From: Amylostereum areolatum
Taxonomy: Eukaryota; Basidiomycota; Agaricomycetes; Russulales; Stereaceae
Assembly (NCBI GenBank): GCA_012932865.1
Contig: SAXG01000004.1
Span: 1,240,001-1,304,000, forward strand
Reading direction: 5' to 3'
DNA: 64,000 nucleotides
The notes beneath the pieces are model-generated. The model was not told the DNA's origin. It was given only the letters and a program-made list of their open reading frames with translations, and did no database searches. This document shows, piece by piece, positions 21,141 to 33,886 of this stretch. The translations under genes and the position numbers were made by a program. Each line of letters begins with the position of its first letter. The stretch's first letter is position 1.

Positions 21141-23001
21141 ATGGCGTTTCCGTGAGTACTCTCCGTCGCACACCCGCACGGCACATACTAACTTCTGCAG
21201 TTCTTCCGTGATGAACTACATCCATGCCACTCCGGACTACCAAGCCTTCGCTCGTCGGATCGCGCTTGATCCCGATGGCGAAGTGGAGAGCCTTCGAAAA
21301 CTGTATAACAGTCGCGTGCTCGGACAATACAACCCCAACATCGCCCGGTTCGCGTTCAACTTCTCGCAATTGATTACCGAGGCGACGATGGGATCCGGGT
21401 TGGACCCCAAAGTTTGGAAGGCCTTTACTCGCCCCGGCGGTCTGACGGACTTCTATCACGATATCATCATGGAGGATGGATTTTTGGACCAGACACCCGT
21501 ACGCGATCAGGTTTTCTTTACCTCGACGATACTAATGAAGGCCGTAGGAGCTCATAATCATACCTTTCAATGGCCTCAGTAACATCGCTCGTGTTTGTAA
21601 CGACGATAATATCATGGATGTGGGCGACAAGTTGCTCGAGAGGGTGCCGGTGGTCTGGGATATCTTGTGGGAACACCGTGACGCCATTATCCAAAACCGA
21701 GGGAGTTCTGTACGGATGGTGGAGCGTTCTCCACCAGAGGTCGTGGTCCGCATGCTGCGTCAGTACCGTGTACTGTACTTGGTCAGGTGTGTTTCCTCTC
21801 CTCTCCTGGTCTTTTCACACTCCTAACGCCTTTTCCCCAGAAATCGCTCCTTCGAGAGAATGGGCCTCAAGTTTATGCATCTCTCCCTCTTCTGCTACTT
21901 TCATCTTCCCGGTTCCAAACTCGCCCTCGACGCTCTCAGCTGCTCTAGCATGGAGGTTAATCACGGCGAACCTCAGCATCGCGATATTCAACGGTTCGCG
22001 GCATACGTTCAAGAAGTGGCCGCCGTCTTGGGAACGGAGGCTATCTTCAGACGTCTCAAGAAGGACATTGCCAACCCCAAGCTGCCTTTCTTCAGAGACA
22101 TCCTTTCTGCCATCTCAATCACGAGTCAAATCCTCCCCGATCTCGAAGTACGACCCTTCTTTGGCCGCTTGAACATGACCAAGGCTGTGCTCGACGCGTG
22201 TATGCGCGAGCTTCAGACTGCGGAGCGCAAACTCCATCCCACTGTTTGGTACATCGGTGTCGACTATATAAAGTGAGCCTTGTCTCTATGCTAGAGGGAG
22301 TGCTCGGCTGACAATATCACCTAGGGTCTTCTTCTCCAAGCATGACTACAATATGATTTGGGGAGATGATCTCATGTGCCGCGGCGACGATGTAGCCTCC
22401 ATACTCGCCCAAGCTACGAAGGTCTGCGCCGTTGCCAACCCGACTACTGAGTGGAGGCGTCAAAGTGTGTTTGATGTCTGCGGACCATTGCCCATTCCTG
22501 ACCACGTCTTTCTTCAGCGGCAGATGTGATCGCAAAGCTTTGCTTCGAGCTCGCCAAGGACTTCCGGAGCAAGCCCGGAGACAGGTTCATAGTGTCCCTC
22601 GGCCAAGGCCTGTCCTTGAGGTGGTACCCCGTCCTCAAGCCGCTCCGCGATGCAAGGTTCTCTCCAACTGCAGACTCGGTCATCGACGATCTTGTAAGGG
22701 CATGGGTGACCCTCGGCATGGTCATGAACCTGAACGAGGTGGAAGAACGGGACCAATATGAGAAGGATCGCGCCAAATTTTGCTCTTGGTCCGACTGCCC
22801 CTTCAATATCATGCGTTCCCCGGGGTCTTTGCACGTCTGTCGCGGGTGTGGAGAAGTGCGGTACTGCGGTCGGGAGTGTCAAATCAAGTATGCATACAAT
22901 CCTCTCATGCTCGCCTTGCTTTGCCTGATCTATGGATCTGTTTTAGGGACTGGAAAGAAGACGGACATAAGTGGAAGTGTAAGAGGCTGAAGGCCGCGTA
23001 G
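21141..23001 (+). CDS. MYND-type zinc-finger protein (copy 2)
   Basis: Seven exons: 21141-21151, 21201-21498, 21548-21786, 21841-22272, 22325-22464, 22518-22887, 22947-23001; 514 residues, all phases kept. The tiny first exon encodes MAFP. The intron at 21499-21547 carries a perfect TACTAAT branch point 15 bases before its AG. The body is helical and colinear with copy 1 (RKLYNSRVLGQYNPN matches RNLYRSRAPGAYNPE). The C-terminal MYND finger has CSWSDCPFN, CRGCGEVRYCGRECQ and DWKEDGHKWKCKRL, again split by the last intron. Likely a protein-interaction protein; partner unknown. It differs from copy 1 in most residues, so the duplication is old. Confidence 0.88.
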
Positions 23002-24110
23002 CCGCCGTTTCTGTTGATGCATAATCATCGCCAAATGTAGCGCTTATGTCTGGACCGGTCATTGTATCTTACTTCGCTAGCGAATCAACGATTGTTTCAG
23101 AGCTTCTTTCCCGCTAGACTTCTGCATCTCGCTGTCGGACTAGCTGTCGAGGGCAAGACCTCGACAAACCTTAACCAGGTATGACACGTCGTACTCTATT
23201 CCCGCCTAATGTGAGCCTGACTTCGGTTATAGATAACATCTTCGCGGTTTGCTCCCCAGCTGGGAGTTTATGCACTTTCGAAGCTTGAGATCAAGGAGTC
23301 TGTATTTTGGCGTATGCTGCACATAACAGGCGTGCCAGCTTCGTAGCCGCTTCCTTTATGTGAAGTCTTCGGTATAATGGTCGGGGAAGCGATCCGTCAT
23401 CCAGATGTCTAACCTATCAAACGAATACTGGACGGCCGGTCAGGTTCTCGAGGTGCTAACGGTGAAGGCTGTCCGGACGTCAAAACAACTTTTGAGTCCA
23501 CCATAAACTTTTAGTTAATTCTTGTGTGAGCATCCACTGGTCTGTTTTTCGCAGCTAACTACTGGCCGGCTAATAGTTGTACAGGTTCGCTCTCTCGGTG
23601 GCGAGTAAGTTCAGGTGTGCTCACTGCTCCATTCTACGTTTCTTTTGCTCATAACGGCCTGGTTTGCTAGATGCACCAAATGCAATGGTTTCGGTGGCCT
23701 TTGTAAGGTCGATCTAGCTCACGGTCTTATTCGGCGCAATGATGGCATCGGCGAATATTGTCGTGTTTTGCTGACAATGTAAGAATGTCTTCGTCGTTTC
23801 TCTAAAGTTAACGGGTAGCTTGCTCATCCAACCTTCGCGTTTGAACCTCAAGCCAGAATGCTGCGGGTGCTTGTCCCATTCTCGCAGTAACGTACAGAAT
23901 ACACTGATCCATGTCATCTGCTTCATCTGATTTTACTGGTTCTTGCATGAAATGTTGACCTAGGTATCTGTTGTGTACATGGGCGGGTGAGAAAAGGAAG
24001 CCTCCTCCATCCAATCTTCCATTATGTAATGCATTCTCCCTCAGCGTCCATCAGTGGTCAACTACAGTCTGCCGTCCGTCTATCTCCCACCCACTCCAGG
24101 CTGACACAAT
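23002..24110. other. Intergenic, 1.1 kb, between MYND copies 2 and 3
   Basis: No exon chain, repeat or RNA gene is supported here. Confidence 0.5.
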
Positions 24111-25998
24111 ATGTCCCCCCCCAGAGCACTCGACGCAGCGGCCAGGTCATTCGCAGCCTCTTGGATCCCTCCCAACCACGATAGCTTTCTTCGTAGTTTC
24201 AAGGCAAATCCCGCAAAAGTAGTAAAGGAGTTTAGGACGGTGTTCCGATCAAGTCCTTCTGGAGTAACGGATCCAAGGGTTCAGCGTGTTGGTATGAACC
24301 TTCGACACTTTCTGTATGTGGCACACAACAAAGAAACCCCCCGATCGCTCGGAAACGCGGTCTGGAGCGCACTCATGGACGTTAGCGAGCTCTATTGCGA
24401 GATGATCGCAGGCGCGACCCCCAATAATGAGTGGGTGTGTGATCTATTCACCAGATCGTTTACAATCAAGTTGACTGAATCGCATCCTCAGAAGATGTTT
24501 CATCTACCGTTGGAACCCCTTGCTTGTATCGGTGGTATGGCGCTAAACCATGGTTCTGAGAGCGGGTCGTACGATGATATCAAACTCCTCCTCGAGAGGA
24601 TCCCAGCCGTGCTGACCGCAATTTGGGAGCTTCGAGGAGTCTTTTTCAATCCAAACGAAACGTCTCGGGATCAATTCTACCACAAAACCCGTGCATCAAC
24701 TTTACCGGGGCTCTTATCGATGTGTCGATCGATGTACGACTTGACGTACGAAGCATTCATCTACAATGGTGGCACGCGGGAAGAGCTGATAAACGTATAA
24801 TCTAGAAACCGCACGGACGAAATGCTGCGCTCGAAGCTTCCCCACCTTGCATTTGTCTGTTGGTACCATCTCCCCGACATTGAGGCAAGCTTGGTCGAGC
24901 ACGCAATGACGGCAGCGAGCGTGTTGGTCTCGCGGGCAGGCCAAAGCTTAGCGGTCATCCGTCCATTCATTCAGGAGACCGTTGCCATCCGTTGGTGGAT
25001 TCACCCCGGAGCAGATCTTGAAACAATTCCGAAAAGACATCACAAGTCACCGGTATTCCGACTCGCACATGTTGAGGGTATTTGGAGCTCTCTGTGAGAC
25101 CATGCGCTGCATCGATTACCAGCCATTCCTTGGTCCGCTGGCGATGGTTTGATGCGTCATGCACGCATGCGAACGCATGAAATCGAATATTCCGACTCAG
25201 AGAGGTATAGCGCCGCCAATTCACAAGCCTGTTGATATATTCAGCCAGGGATTACAAATATTGGTGTAAGTTGCTTCATACATTCGGGTCTAGAACTGGT
25301 TTGACTGACCAGGCGGGTTGGTAGTTTGATCTTGATGAATAGTGCACACTTCATCGAGGAAAGTGGTCCACAGATACTCTGTCAAGGCAAAGACGCGGCC
25401 ACGTTCCTTGCTTGAGGAGTACATGCTTGCACAGAACCTGATCTGAACACCACAGCCGAGTCCGAATCCCGTATGTTTTCATCCTCGCCTGCCCATTGAC
25501 CAGTGACCCCTAACCGGGATAAACTTAGAAGTCGACCTCATAGGGAAACTAAGCCGCATATTCATGTTGTGTGTCCCTCCACTGGAGGCAGCCGAAGTAC
25601 GAGGAGAGTTCATCCCAGCTGAAATACGTCTTCAATAGTACCCGGCCTTTCGCGCTCTGCAAAGGGCCGATAGCCGACTGGGAACTTATCCTTCGTTCAA
25701 ACGCCTCGTAGGGGCATGGGAATACTTGGGAGAAGCGCTAAAAATAGATATGGTGAAAGCGAAGAAGCAGTTCGAGAAGGACAAGGCGCATTTTTGCTCG
25801 TGGAAGGACTGCGTCGCGTACCACCGGAAGAAGTCGCCTGCCGTCCTTCAAGCTTCAAGTGTGTCGAGGGTGCGGCCAGGCTTGGTACTGTGGCCGGGAG
25901 TGCCAAAGAAGGTACTTTGTTGGTCTTTCTATCGTTGATGTCGTTTACTCACGCACATGCTCTCGACAAGCGACTGGAAGGGCGGTCACAGCCTCTAG
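24111..25998 (+). pseudogene. MYND-type protein, copy 3, decayed
   Basis: Homologous to copies 1 and 2 along its length but not readable as one protein. The first exons read well (24111-24434, 24492-24745, and from 24808). The 24435-24491 intron is a multiple of three without stops, so it looks open. From 24808 the frame is lost near 24989 in a CC pair (QETVAI to GGFTPEQILKQF). Further breaks follow near 25148, 25230 and 25415, with an in-frame stop near 25637. The finger is still visible: CSWKDC at about 25798, then VCRGCGQAWYCGRECQ in a shifted frame at about 25860-25905, then DWKGGHSL and a stop at 25996. The many breaks favour true decay, though at least one or two look like the one-base insertions seen elsewhere in the window. 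Confidence 0.75.
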
Positions 25999-26046
25999 AC
26001 GCATAGTCGTGTAAGCAAATTCTGATGCAAAGGAGAAGTAACGCAC

Positions 26047-26493
26047 CGGGAACTCGAGTAAGAACGGAAAGTCGGTGGCCATTGTCATCTCTCGATACAA
26101 CTCGATCAAGTCTTTCAATATCATCGGTTTCCAAACGTGGACATGGTGGGATAAGTCCATCGGGGTAGCATCGTTCTCCTTTGGCTGACCGTTGAGGGAA
26201 GCAGGCCTATAGAACGCGAGCTCACTCGACAGAGCAAGAAGGTCGTGATTTATTGTGCCAGGCGTCCTGTTTTGATACAATCCTCGGAGAGTGCCCACAA
26301 CCTTATCTGGATGTTCCATTATGAGGGAGGCGTATCGCCGTTGACGCCCGTCATCTATTACGACCTCGATACTGGAATCAACACGGTCGTTGATCATGTC
26401 ATCGAGCCAGCCGATTCGAACTTGTTGACTAGCATCGTTACGGGGACGGCTGAAAGTGGTGGGTGATAGGTTACGGCTGAATATCCGACTCAT
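26047..26493 (-). pseudogene. MYND-family N-terminal fragment (copy 4), truncated after first exon
   Basis: The minus strand from ATG 26493 encodes a segment colinear with the N-terminal exon of copies 1 and 2: VVGTLRGLYQNRTPGTINHD aligns with TLRNLYRSRAPGAYNPE, and the end FPFLLEFP sits exactly where the others splice. A GTGCGT donor follows at 26046. Beyond it the sequence is the tail of copy 3 on the other strand, so no further exon exists. It is a tail-to-tail, truncated duplicate. It also differs from copies 1-3 enough to be an older copy. Confidence 0.7.
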
Positions 26494-26710
26494 GGAAAGA
26501 CGCAGGACGCGGCAAGGATGCAGTTTAAGATGAGAAATGTCGTGAACGCGAATTGGAAGTGCAATCCATCATTAAGCGCCCATCCTGACAAACGGATCAC
26601 GATTTTGCCCAGTGCCAGTTGTGTGCCATGCAGTGATGCAGACTTGCACTAGTGTCAATGGCGAGCATGACGAAATTGAAGAAGGGTGAAATTATGTACC
26701 ATAGCGTCGT

Positions 26711-29390
26711 CTACTTGGTAGTATAGCTTAAGAGGTAACGTTCGTCCTCTTCATCTCCGTTTGACTGTTTTCTCCTCCCGGCTGAGGACAACATCACCAC
26801 TCGTTCTTCACCTTTTTCTGCCCTTTTGGCGATGGGTACCAACTTTCCGTCCACAACAACCACCATGAACAGGCCGGCCCTTCGCCGCGCCTCTGTAGCG
26901 TTTCGATCTACGCCCGCCAGCCTGTCTGTGATGCATGCTGTGTCCAGAGAAGCGATTTGGAGAAGGGATACGCCGTCTAACGGAGCTCTGCCTTGTACAG
27001 ACTCCGCAGTACGAATTTGAGGGGCAAGAATATCAATGGCGATCAGAAGAAGAACGATTGAAGCCGCCGTGCCCAGTGCGAGGATCGTGAAATTGATCTG
27101 TTAGCGCATGCAATACCGGACTGTTAGATACCAAGTCATCCTGAGCTCCGAGTGGAACTCACTGTCAACCTTCCTCGTAAGATGGTCTCCTCTACCATCG
27201 TAAAACCGGTCTGCGGCTCTGGGCGGAACTCCATCTCGATTTGGTCGACAACAGCAAATGTTGATATTGTTCTGGCCCGTGCGGCGATCCACATGATCAT
27301 GGCGGTTGCTTTAGAAAGGGTGTCTTCCAGTGTGACTAGCGTCGCATTGGCGAAGTCAGTGTGAACCATAGTAGCATTGTTCCACATCCATCCGTTTGAC
27401 GTATGAGGCTGTCCAAATAGAGAATCTGTCACTAAATCGCCAGATATTATCAGTTACCCCGCACAAAAGAGACGAAGGAAAAACGTACGGTACTGCTCGA
27501 CAACAGTCGGGATGTGACAAGACTGCGTCGTATTCGTAATCTCCGAATGGTCTGTGAGGTTCATTTGCGAGGGATTTATGCAGGACCATTCCGTACCCAA
27601 CTGGGAATCTTGATCAAGGCTTTCGCGCCAAAGAGTCATGGATGAGGAGGGCGCAAACATGTTTCCCCACATGTCAGCCAAGCTACGGAATGTCAATTCA
27701 AAAACATAACGACACAGATGATCAACGAACTTGTTCGAGGACGTATTGTCTGGCAACCAGTCGTCCCATGTCCTTGTTCGGGTTTCGGAAAAGAGAGATG
27801 CATCGCTTATACGATTGGTTGTTGCATCGAGGGTCATTTCGCCGCTCTGAGTTGACAAAGAACACCCGATAACCTGCACAAAAACCTGGGAATTGATCGG
27901 GTTGTTTACGCTTCCGGGATGAAGTTGCAGTCCATGAGCTTCGATCGCGACCGGCCGGCCTGGAGAGCCTGAAGAGTCGAGGATAGGACTACTTCCATTT
28001 CTGTTTGCATTGTAGACAGAGTATAGGTAGATATTGCGCATATTTGCGGCTCCTTGGACCGATGGCGTAAAGTATGGTATCCGGACAAGTACGTCTAGGG
28101 AGGGACGAGTTTAGTCAGCTCGCGGTGGAGACAGCGGCGGGAGAATCCTACCTGCAGGCGACCAAAGTTTCGTTGCAATGAGATCATCATGAATGGGAAT
28201 GTACGACGAGCCATCTGACAAGAATGGGACCGCGATCTTGAAGGAGTCGGTAAGTGTTCCCAGGTTCTCCTTATCCCCGAGCACGATGGACAAGGAAGTG
28301 GCGGATGGATCGGTCACTGTGCGCCCATGATAGACCCTGCTCTTTAACTGGGTGGTTATAACAGGGCTCTGGGGAAGTTCCCCGCACCTGACGTTGAAGT
28401 CGGTGTAATTGACGGGCGCCGACGCATTCGTGGACGAAAGGGGACTGATGAGGGTATCGTAGACTCTATTATCTTTGAGGCCGAGGTGATCACAGGTGAC
28501 GTTACTGAGGAGGTCGAGAGAACCGCTGGAGCGATACCAATCGAACCTCACATCGGAGAAGTTCGAAGGAAGAACATGCCCACTCGGAAACATATTTTGC
28601 ACGTCCAAGGTACCGACAACGGTTGGTGCCATCTGTTGGCGCGTCACTTCCACGATTGGGACGGTGAGGATGAGGGGCGTTGTCACGTGGAGAGCGGTAA
28701 GAGCAAGGAAGTAGACGGTCGTGAGGATGACTGGAATCACGGCAGCAGGGAATCGGATGTTGTGGTACAATGTGAGTGCTGAGATCCCAAGGCCGTTCCA
28801 AGACGATGACACATCAGACAATGCCGTTAGCGTCTGCGGTCTGAGAAACTGGGTGCGAATTGCGAGTGGCGCCATGACTGCGATGAGTGCTGTGGTAAGG
28901 ACGAGGATTGTAACCTAGTATTCGGAGGTAAATGAATGGTTCATCCACGGGATAAATAACGCGTAGATACCTGAAGGATGGCGTCGAGTATAGTGGAGAT
29001 ATGCGCTGCATCGTCGGCGTTCACGAGCACACGCTGCTCCCATGCAGTGGCCCAGATGACGAGCAATACACAGTGGACCAGGACGACCAGAAAGTGCAAT
29101 GAAAGGGTCAATATCACGGCCGCGTCGTAGGAGCCTGAGCTGGGCTTCGGGGCCACATCAGCACCTGCATTTCTCGTGAGTTGCTTACAAAGAAAGATCA
29201 ACAAAGGACATACTCTGGGGCGCGTCTGCATAATAAAGCCTGGGGATTTTATATTCCGGGTCATCGTCCATGGAATAGCTGCCGACGGTTGAGGAGAGAA
29301 CAACAGCACATAGAAGGATGTGGCGCACCTGGATTCCGACCCTAACTTCATGGTGGACGAAGAAGGCGAGGGAGTCAGAGGGACGTCCAT
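26711..29390 (-). CDS. Unknown multi-exon membrane protein with large glycosylated ectodomain (copy 1)
   Basis: Eight exons on the minus strand: 29329-29390, 29214-29278, 28971-29164, 28152-28914, 27731-28094, 27489-27682, 27163-27431, 26711-27097; 765 residues, every junction in phase. I do not recognise a named family. Predicted membrane segments: one near residues 70-95 (LHFLVVLVHCVLLVIWAT), one at the start of exon 4 (ILVLTTALIAVM), one at residues 145-175 (VIPVILTTVYFLALTALHV), and one near the C-terminus (ILALGTAASIVLLLIAIDIL). Between the last two lies an ectodomain of about 450 residues with many NxS/T sequons and paired cysteines. The short tail is charged. The paralogue at 36222-41160 keeps all seven intron positions, which supports this model. 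A cell-surface or vacuolar membrane role is an inference. Confidence 0.85.
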
Positions 29391-31059
29391 CGCAGGGTTG
29401 TTCACAGGTTTAAGGGTAGTATGTTTGGTGGGTTTGGAGAAGAAGAGAAAGGAGGAGGGGCGTCCAGCTCCGTATATAAGACGGAACAGGTGTGGACGTC
29501 GTATCGATAGAACCGGTGTGGCGTGGGGTGAGGCATAGACCTGGGCTGTAAATCTGATGATCAGATCCACACGGCTCTGGCATGAGACGGTGCGTGGACC
29601 ACGAACCTGGATCACCTGTCCCAGGGCGAGACGATCCTTCCTACCGGTGTCGATGCCAACCCCGCAAAATATAGGTGGACGAATTGTTGCGATACGACTT
29701 CCACCGACCTTGCAGCTCTGAACAAAGGGAATGGATCCTTGGAGAGAATCGCTAGATTCCACGACGCGTTTCAACCTGACTTCGGTCCCCAGGATATGCT
29801 TCGAAGAACCGTCCACCCAGGCACTTGTTACGACTAGCCAGTGATGTTAGTATAGACTTATAGAATAAAAGGGAGCACCCACACTTCGGACCAGGCAAGC
29901 TGCTCATGTCCCCAATCAATGTTCCGAGATCTAGATGTTGACACGGCCCATGTCAAACAGGACGACCGCCCCCAAGCCCATACTTGAGTTACTCAATGGC
30001 GAGTATATGCAGCGGTTCGCCACTCGAATTCTAGCCGAATAGATCAGAGTGCGTGCGAGACAGTGGGGGTTCTGGGAGGGGAAATGAAGGGCCAGAACTC
30101 ATACGTACCGCAAACGCGTCTAAAAACCATCGATAGGGTCCAGGGAGGTCCAGGGGCATAGCAAGGAAGACCAGGGAAGGCGTCCAGTTTTGGGCGCCAC
30201 GAGCTGGGAACTTGATGTGATAGACACCGCTACGCCGACATGAAGTCGGGTTCTATGTTTCACGCTTCAGGAGTCAAGCCTCAGGTCGTGAAGCATGTGG
30301 GTATTTTCGAAGCGTGAGGTTGAGCTTTAACCGCCACTGCTAGAGCTTAGAGACGCGTCCCAGACGGCGTCGTACATCAAGCGAGGATTACAACGGTTGG
30401 TCATGACTGATCAGTCTGTGGACAAGTCAGAGCTAGGGCAAAGCGAGATGCGAGTACAAATATCTACCTGGTTTTTCTAGACAGCGAGGCCAATTCGACT
30501 GGAAGGGAGCTAGAAGTAAATGTAATACAGGAATCCTTGCGGCGGCAAGGATATATGAGAGTCGGCGTTTCCCGGGAGGATCTGGGTCAAACCACCAAGA
30601 AGCAATGAGAACACACAACACACCCCGCTCAAAAGTTAGCTCGATGGTAGCTTCCCACCCGCGGGTCGCGGCGCATCGGATGCCACCAACCAGCCATCGA
30701 GAGAAAACCCGAGCCCATGGCATTGTAGATGCTGATGCGAGTCTAGTGGCTGAATGCGGATGAGTGTCAGAAAAAGATGCTACAAAAACGTCTGCAGAGA
30801 GATGGAGGGGCGCACGCGTGTAACTAGCACTACTATATGTATACGTGGAGGTACTATAATGTATACGTAGACGGGGGAACCGGGGCGCCTGTATGTGCGG
30901 CATATGCGAGGGAGACGTGGGATGGGAGCGAGCGGAACGGAGAAAGGTAACAAGGAGCGATAGGAGAAATATGTGATAAGAAATAGAAAACCTGGGGAAT
31001 GAGAGGGAGGGGAACGTAGAGACGCGAGTACATATGTAACAGAGCGATCAAAGCCAAAA
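29391..31059. other. Intergenic, 1.7 kb
   Basis: Upstream of the membrane-protein gene and downstream of the Pro/Ser-rich gene. A 156-codon open frame on the minus strand (30433-30903) has no family features and probably overlaps the 3' untranslated part of the neighbouring gene. I see no repeat or RNA gene. Confidence 0.5.
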
Positions 31060-32892
31060 CTAGCGTCTGCGCACGCGCACCGACCTCACCGTCATCTCCC
31101 CGCTGTCCAGCTCCACAAGCTGCATCTCCGTCTCCCACTCGTTGTCCTCGTCCACGACCTCGATCCGGCCTTTGCCTTCGCTCTTCGTGCCCATCCGTGG
31201 CGACACCTCGTCGCACTCGCGGTCCGACTCAGCAAAGTCCGTGTGTACGACGCTCGACTCGGGCTCGCTTTCGCCCTCCTCGGACGTGTACACGGTGCTC
31301 ACGCTCGACGAGCGAGGGGGACGCAAGCCAGACCTCCTCACGGACTCGCGCCCGCCGACTCTGCTAAGACTTGCGCTAAGGATCTCGCCCTCGCCATCCG
31401 CGTCGGCGGCTGCGTCGGATGCATCGAGCGCGAAGGGGCTCGGCGGCGCGAGATTTGGGCTAGGAAGCGCGAAAAGGTGTATGTGCTTTGGGAGCGGGAT
31501 TTTCATCCTCATCTCTGGGCGGTATGGCTGGTCGTTGTCGGTTGCCCCTGGAGACCCAGGGGTGGAGGGTGCGGACGAAGAGGGTGGGGTAGTGCTCGAG
31601 GATGCCGTGGGCGTCGGCGCGAGGTCGGGATCGACGACGGCGCGGGAGAGCGGGAGAGAGAAGTAGGATATCTCCGGGACTATGGACTGCGGTTCTGGAG
31701 GTTCCGTCTTGGTGAAGGAAGGCGGGTCGTCCGGCACTTCGCGAACGATGATTTCTCCTGGTTCGCTCTCGCTCTGGGAGGTCTCGAGGAGGGGAAGGAA
31801 GTTGAACTTCGCTGGAGTGCGGGATTTGGGCTGCCGTGCGAGGGGAGAGGGGCGGGCAGGCGGGGTCCATGTTCGCCAGGCAGATGCGCCGGTGGAGGAA
31901 GGTATCGCCGATGTATTAGAGGGACGGGGTGGGTATACGGATGGGCGCGGGGGATAGGGCGATGAGGATGGCAAGGAGGGACGGAGTGGGTACGGAGGAA
32001 GATCAGATGGAGTCTGCACTGGTGAGGCTGTCTCTGACGAGGAGATGGACGAGGCAGGGGTGGTTTCACATGCAGAAGTTTCAGGCGGGAGAAGGGGAAG
32101 CAACCCTATTGGAACTTTGCGAAGGTAGTGCGTTTGAGGACGGCTATACGGTGAACGGAAGGGGTCTGGAAGTTGGTCCGCGCGGGGGAGGGAGAGTTGG
32201 ATCTCTTTGAGCTCGAGCATGTCTCTGCGATGTGAATGATGTAGTCAGCGTCGAGCGAACGGGGTCACAGGCTTTATAGAAGATGAGAGGGGTCCGAGAT
32301 CCGCTGCCGAAAGTAAGCCAGAAGGGGCACGAGACCATGGATGGGACCGGCGCGCTCTGCGCCACCAAGCAAACGACGTAACATGATGTACGCCGACGCT
32401 GACGCCGTCAGTTGCGACAACGCTGCCGCCAGGGTGTAACAGATGATCCGGGCGGGATATAGTACGGGTCCCACATTACCCAGCGAAACCACAGTCGGCG
32501 CGACGGGCTCATGGAGGGCCAGTGTATAGCTACCCCGGCCGAGAGGCCTGTTTGGGGCGGCACCCATGCCTGAACGCAAAGGCAGAACGACAAAGTCGCG
32601 CCGAAGGGGAACCAGGCACAGCGTGCCCCCTTTCACGAGCTCCCAAGGGTGCACACCACCGCACAATGCAACGAAAGGTGACTCACTGGTAAGTTAGCTT
32701 GGGGGTAACGTCCGTGGGCGTCCTGTCCCATTCGTCTGCAGCATAAACTTCGTAGTCGTCGGAAGCCCCGAAGGAGACATGCTTGTGCAACGTGCACGGT
32801 CCTGTAATTGGACTTGGTGTAGGCGGGGCGGAGAGAGGGGGAGGGGTAGAATTTCTCGTTGGTGGCGGCGTGTGCTTGAGGCAGCTCTTCAT
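31060..32892 (-). CDS. Conserved unknown Pro/Ser-rich protein with VSFG and YQDMLELKEI motifs
   Basis: Two exons on the minus strand, 32687-32892 and 31060-32224, 456 residues, joined in phase across a 462-base intron that is long for this genome. The N-terminus begins MKSCLKHT, followed by a Pro/Ser stretch and HKHVSFGASDDYEVYAADEWDRTP. The splice joins KLTYQ to DMLELKEIQLSLP. The rest is Pro/Ser-rich and probably disordered. It ends in an acidic region with a repeated Asp/Glu bias and a basic tail (RSVRVRRR). VSFG-type motifs can serve as docking sites for protein phosphatase 1 (RVxF-like), so a regulatory or scaffold role is possible but inferred. No enzyme domain is seen. Confidence 0.75.
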
Positions 32893-33431
32893 GGTTGCTG
32901 CTGGCTGACCAAGGGCGAGAGGCGTGAGGGGTGGAGAGGCTTTCCTGGGTCGAAGGAATGGATGAACTGAAGAAAAGGGGAGCCAGACCAGGTGATTAAC
33001 GTGGGTACGGAGCGGAGCCAGACACGGAGCAAGTCGGGACGTGTGCTCGGAGTGGTTCAGACGCCCTTAAACTCAAGAGCGGTCCAATGGTTCAGCCAGG
33101 GTAGCGTCTTGTCGTCGCCTCGGACGGTGGCGGGGCAAGAAAATGTGCGTCGGGGGATGGTGATGGTAGTTGAGAAAAGGGCGGGACATGGCTTTGAGGA
33201 GGCGAGTTTGCTTCCGTAGCGCGCGACGCGGCGACGGACGGCGCGCCGTGTGCGGTGCTGCCTCGGCCGACCCCATCGGTGATTGGTCCGTCGTCGGCCA
33301 GCCAATCACAATATTCCCTCCTGTCAATTTTCCGCGCGCAGGTCCCCCTGTCCGGCTCTCCTTCCACTCCCGATCCTCCTCCTCTAACCGTTTCTTTCGC
33401 ACTTTGGCTCGCGAGTGCACCCTTTACGCCT

Positions 33432-33886
33432 ATGCCCATTCACCCCGACATGCGAAGATCTATTCTGGCCGGACTTCCATTACGAGACACATCCAAGCTT
33501 CCGCGCGATGTAAAACGGCATCTCCATAGGCCGTGAACACCGCTGTGCTCCAAGTACTTATGGAGCGTCTCGAGTTGGGTATCCAATCCCCTCATCTCAT
33601 AGATACAGCTGGACCCCTCCTCATGTTCGTACAGGCCGCCGAACAAATACTCCGAGGGTCCTTCGTATTTTTGTATCGTTCCACCCGTTTGGCTCATACG
33701 TTCCAAATTTGCCTTCCCGGTCCGTCTTTGACGTTAGGGGTCCTGCTTTCTGTGGATCCAGGCTTCCACTTTGGAACCCGAGATCACCTTCGGCGGCCTC
33801 GTTTTCCACGGTCAAAACCTCCCTCTAGCTCTTGGATTACACTCAGCTTGTCATGTCAAAGTCGGTATGCGAGGACATTTCAGTAA
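33432..33886 (+). CDS. Weak candidate: small protein, needs one frame change
   Basis: From ATG 33432 the frame reads MPIHPDMRRSIL and so on for 34 codons to a TGA near 33534. The next frame then continues open to 33886 with a helical-looking stretch (VLQVLMERLELG, LLMFVQAAEQILRG). Removing or adding one base at 33530-33535 would join them. No family is recognised and the last third looks random. I give this low confidence. Confidence 0.2.

Noticed and set aside
30433..30903. 156-codon minus-strand open frame
   Set aside because: Random-looking composition directly downstream of a gene on the same strand; better explained as 3' untranslated sequence.
32225..32686. 130-codon open frame within the 462-base intron of the Pro/Ser-rich gene
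   Set aside because: The flanking exons join perfectly in phase without it and it shows no protein features.
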